From assembly GCA_027037705.1 (NCBI GenBank), contig JALVYZ010000074.1, forward strand, positions 1-15,312: 15,312 nt of DNA, in the 5' to 3' direction. Below the pieces are notes generated by a model. The model worked only from the letters and a program-made list of their open reading frames with translations, had not been told where the DNA came from and ran no database searches. The DNA is from a bacterium (lineage in GTDB: Bacteria > DYJV01 > JALVYZ01). Numbering within the stretch: position 1 is the first letter of the stretch; every line of letters begins with the position of its first letter. Of the stretch, positions 13,819 to 15,312 are shown piece after piece. Both the position numbers and the translations under genes were made by a program.

Positions 13819-15213
13819 TTAGAATTTATATCTTACTCTTGCTGTACTTAAGAATACATTTTCATCTGCATTTCCATCTCTATCAACTTCCCAGTAATCC
13901 ATTGCATCATCTGATACAAAAAATCCAGCGTTTAATGCAAATTCTACATTATTGTATAATTTATACTTTAAATATGCATTAAATTCAAATCCTAATTTAT
14001 CATCGCTTTGTTTTTTGCCATAATTATCGTAATATTCAATATCTTCAGCAAGCATCATATACATAGCCCTACAACCAACTGTTAATTTTTTGCTTGCTTT
14101 ATAATCTAACATTAATTCATTCATGATAAAACCTTTATCTCCAATATATGGAGTTTCAACAAAGTAATCATCATCTGTATAAGGACCTTCCATTAAAGCC
14201 ATACTATCTGTAATGTCAACATCAACTGACATAAATGCATCAAAATCACTATCATCTGAATCATCATCTCCACTTGCATACCAGAATCTATATGTTAATT
14301 TAGCAGCACCAAAACTTAATCCTAAATCTACATGAGCAAAGTAAGCATTTAAGTCAAAGTCATCAGTTTTTGAAATTCCATCATATCCTGTATATGTTAC
14401 TTTATCAATACTACCACCTTGATACATAAAATCAAAATTTCCAAAGAAATTATCTTGTTTAAAAGAACCTGATAAACCCAATGTAAATATACTTAAATCT
14501 GCATCTTTAATTCTTTTAACCTCATACCATTCACCTAATTTTGCAGTGATAGGATAAGGTCCTTCACTTGAATCTCTATTTTTATAAATGTAATCAACAA
14601 AGAATGACAATGCTAAAGGATTAACTGGTTTAAAATCCAATTTTAAGTAGTAACTATCAAGATCTGTTGTATCATCATCTTCACTTGTTTTTCTATATCT
14701 ATTTCCTCTTGTCCAACCAAACATATATTTAACATTGTTTGCTGAACCATAGAATTGAACACCCATTTGAGTTTCAACCCAGAAATATTTGTTAAGTTTT
14801 AATGGGAATAATCCCATTTTCACTCCCATTTTATCATACCAAGGAAGTTTAAAATCTGTATATAACCATCTTGTTTCAATGTTAACTCCATCACCTGAGA
14901 ATCCACCGCCAATACTTTTTCCAACTGAGCCACCTTTACCATATTCGATACCACCAATCTCTGTAGCCCATACACCTTTTACTTTACCATCATTTGTTGC
15001 CATATCCCACCAGAATCTGTACTTAGCTTCACCCCACCAATCATTAACATTTCCATCATCCATTTGATGCTTTGAAAAAAGATCGATGTGGTTGTTGTAA
15101 ACAGTAAATCTGTTGTTCAAATCACCATGCATCTGAATATCAGCCGCCCATAGAGCAAAAGGAACAACTAAAAAACTAATTACAGCTAAAAATAACCATT
15201 TTGCCTTTCTCAT
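13819..15213 (-). CDS. Outer-membrane beta-barrel (porin-like) protein
   Basis: The protein has 464 residues. Signal peptide about 1-23 (MRKAKWLFLAVISFLVVPFALWA). The mature part has alternating hydrophobic and polar strands rich in Tyr, Trp, Phe and Gly, with acidic Asp-rich turns, for example GDDDSDDSDFD and SEDDDTTDLD. It ends in STARVRYKF, the terminal Phe being the classic signal for outer-membrane insertion by BAM. Length and strand pattern fit a barrel of about 16 strands, a general or substrate-specific porin, but I do not recognise a named family. The ATG follows an unusually long GGAGGAGGAG ribosome binding site, which suggests strong translation. The leader holds a 9-bp triplicate repeat and a GTATAC palindrome. 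The gene is followed by a strong terminator. A role in feeding the TRAP system is inferred from proximity. Confidence 0.85.
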   Translation of the reverse strand: MRKAKWLFLAVISFLVVPFALWAADIQMHGDLNNRFTVYNNHIDLFSKHQMDDGNVNDWWGEAKYRFWWDMATNDGKVKGVWATEIGGIEYGKGGSVGKSIGGGFSGDGVNIETRWLYTDFKLPWYDKMGVKMGLFPLKLNKYFWVETQMGVQFYGSANNVKYMFGWTRGNRYRKTSEDDDTTDLDSYYLKLDFKPVNPLALSFFVDYIYKNRDSSEGPYPITAKLGEWYEVKRIKDADLSIFTLGLSGSFKQDNFFGNFDFMYQGGSIDKVTYTGYDGISKTDDFDLNAYFAHVDLGLSFGAAKLTYRFWYASGDDDSDDSDFDAFMSVDVDITDSMALMEGPYTDDDYFVETPYIGDKGFIMNELMLDYKASKKLTVGCRAMYMMLAEDIEYYDNYGKKQSDDKLGFEFNAYLKYKLYNNVEFALNAGFFVSDDAMDYWEVDRDGNADENVFLSTARVRYKF

Positions 15214-15246
15214 ACTCCTCCTCCTTCATTTTTTGTTAATTTTCTT

Positions 15247-15277
15247 ATTACCTTTATTACCTTTATTACCTTTATTA
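15247..15277. repeat. 9-bp tandem repeat in the porin leader
   Basis: ATTACCTTT is repeated three times without mismatch (15247-15273), followed by ATTA. On the porin strand each unit reads AAAGGTAAT, so every copy contains a TAATAA-like -10 match across unit borders and an AAGG. It lies between the palindrome and the ribosome binding site. Confidence 0.85.
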
Positions 15278-15291
15278 ATTTTAATATTAAT

Positions 15292-15309
15292 TATCAATTT
15301 GTATACAAA
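15292..15309 (-). promoter_or_regulatory. GTATAC palindrome (probable GntR/FCD operator) and porin promoter region
   Basis: TTTGTATACAAA (15298-15309) is a perfect 12-bp palindrome. It directly abuts TTGATA (15297-15292, minus strand), a possible -35 whose -10 would fall at the start of the 9-bp repeat. Alternatively TATACA within the palindrome is the -10 and its -35 lies outside the window. The site shares GTATACAAAAT with the site in front of the first GntR gene. The operator role is inferred. Confidence 0.5.
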
Positions 15310-15312
15310 ATG

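Noticed and set aside
14789-15067. Open frame of 92 codons on the + strand inside the porin-like gene
   Set aside because: It is antisense to a well-supported beta-barrel gene and its Pro/Ser/Leu-rich content reflects the opposite strand's codons.

Overview
The window is low-GC (roughly 30% by eye), densely packed bacterial DNA. A 464-residue beta-barrel protein with a signal peptide and a C-terminal Phe, together with UppP and FtsK, points to a Gram-negative (diderm) bacterium. Low GC, a TAXI-type TRAP transporter, a ThiC with the short cysteine motif and a U32 iron-sulfur-type protein suggest an anaerobe or microaerophile. Deferribacterota or a similar low-GC lineage is my best guess, but only a guess. 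I see no prophage, IS element, CRISPR array, tRNA or rRNA.

Layout from left to right. (1) The 3' end of thiC (+) runs in from the left edge and converges, with an 8-bp overlap, on a minus-strand pair: dusB followed by a small Fis-like DNA-binding protein. (2) A divergent intergenic region (1604-1772) carries a promoter and a GTATAC palindrome in front of a plus-strand set: two adjacent GntR/FCD regulators and a U32-family protein, closely spaced or overlapping. (3) The U32 gene converges, with a 75-bp overlap, on a small membrane protein. From there to the right edge every gene is on the minus strand. (4) In transcription order, right to left: a beta-barrel porin-like protein with its terminator; a universal stress protein; a repeat-filled intergenic region; the TAXI solute-binding protein; a perfect hairpin; the fused TRAP permease with its terminator; an exported FG-GAP/VCBS repeat protein; uppP; ftsK; a heptad repeat patch; and the small membrane protein.

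How the genes work together. The TAXI protein and TRAP permease form one secondary uptake system for an unknown, probably carboxylate, substrate. The beta-barrel protein two genes upstream may be its outer-membrane entry pore. The two FCD-type GntR regulators are of the kind that usually control carboxylate or sugar-acid catabolism and transport. The palindrome upstream of the first regulator and the one upstream of the porin share the 11-mer GTATACAAAAT, which suggests that the regulator controls both itself and the porin. The FG-GAP, uppP and ftsK genes look like one envelope and cell-division transcription unit.

The least expected structure is non-coding. The 236 bp between the stress protein and the TAXI gene are almost entirely a patchwork of different short tandem repeats with periods 7, 10 and 12. 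One heptad family (CCTTNNN on the + strand) recurs 8 kb away, after ftsK. In both places it begins 2-4 nt past a stop codon, in the same orientation relative to the gene.
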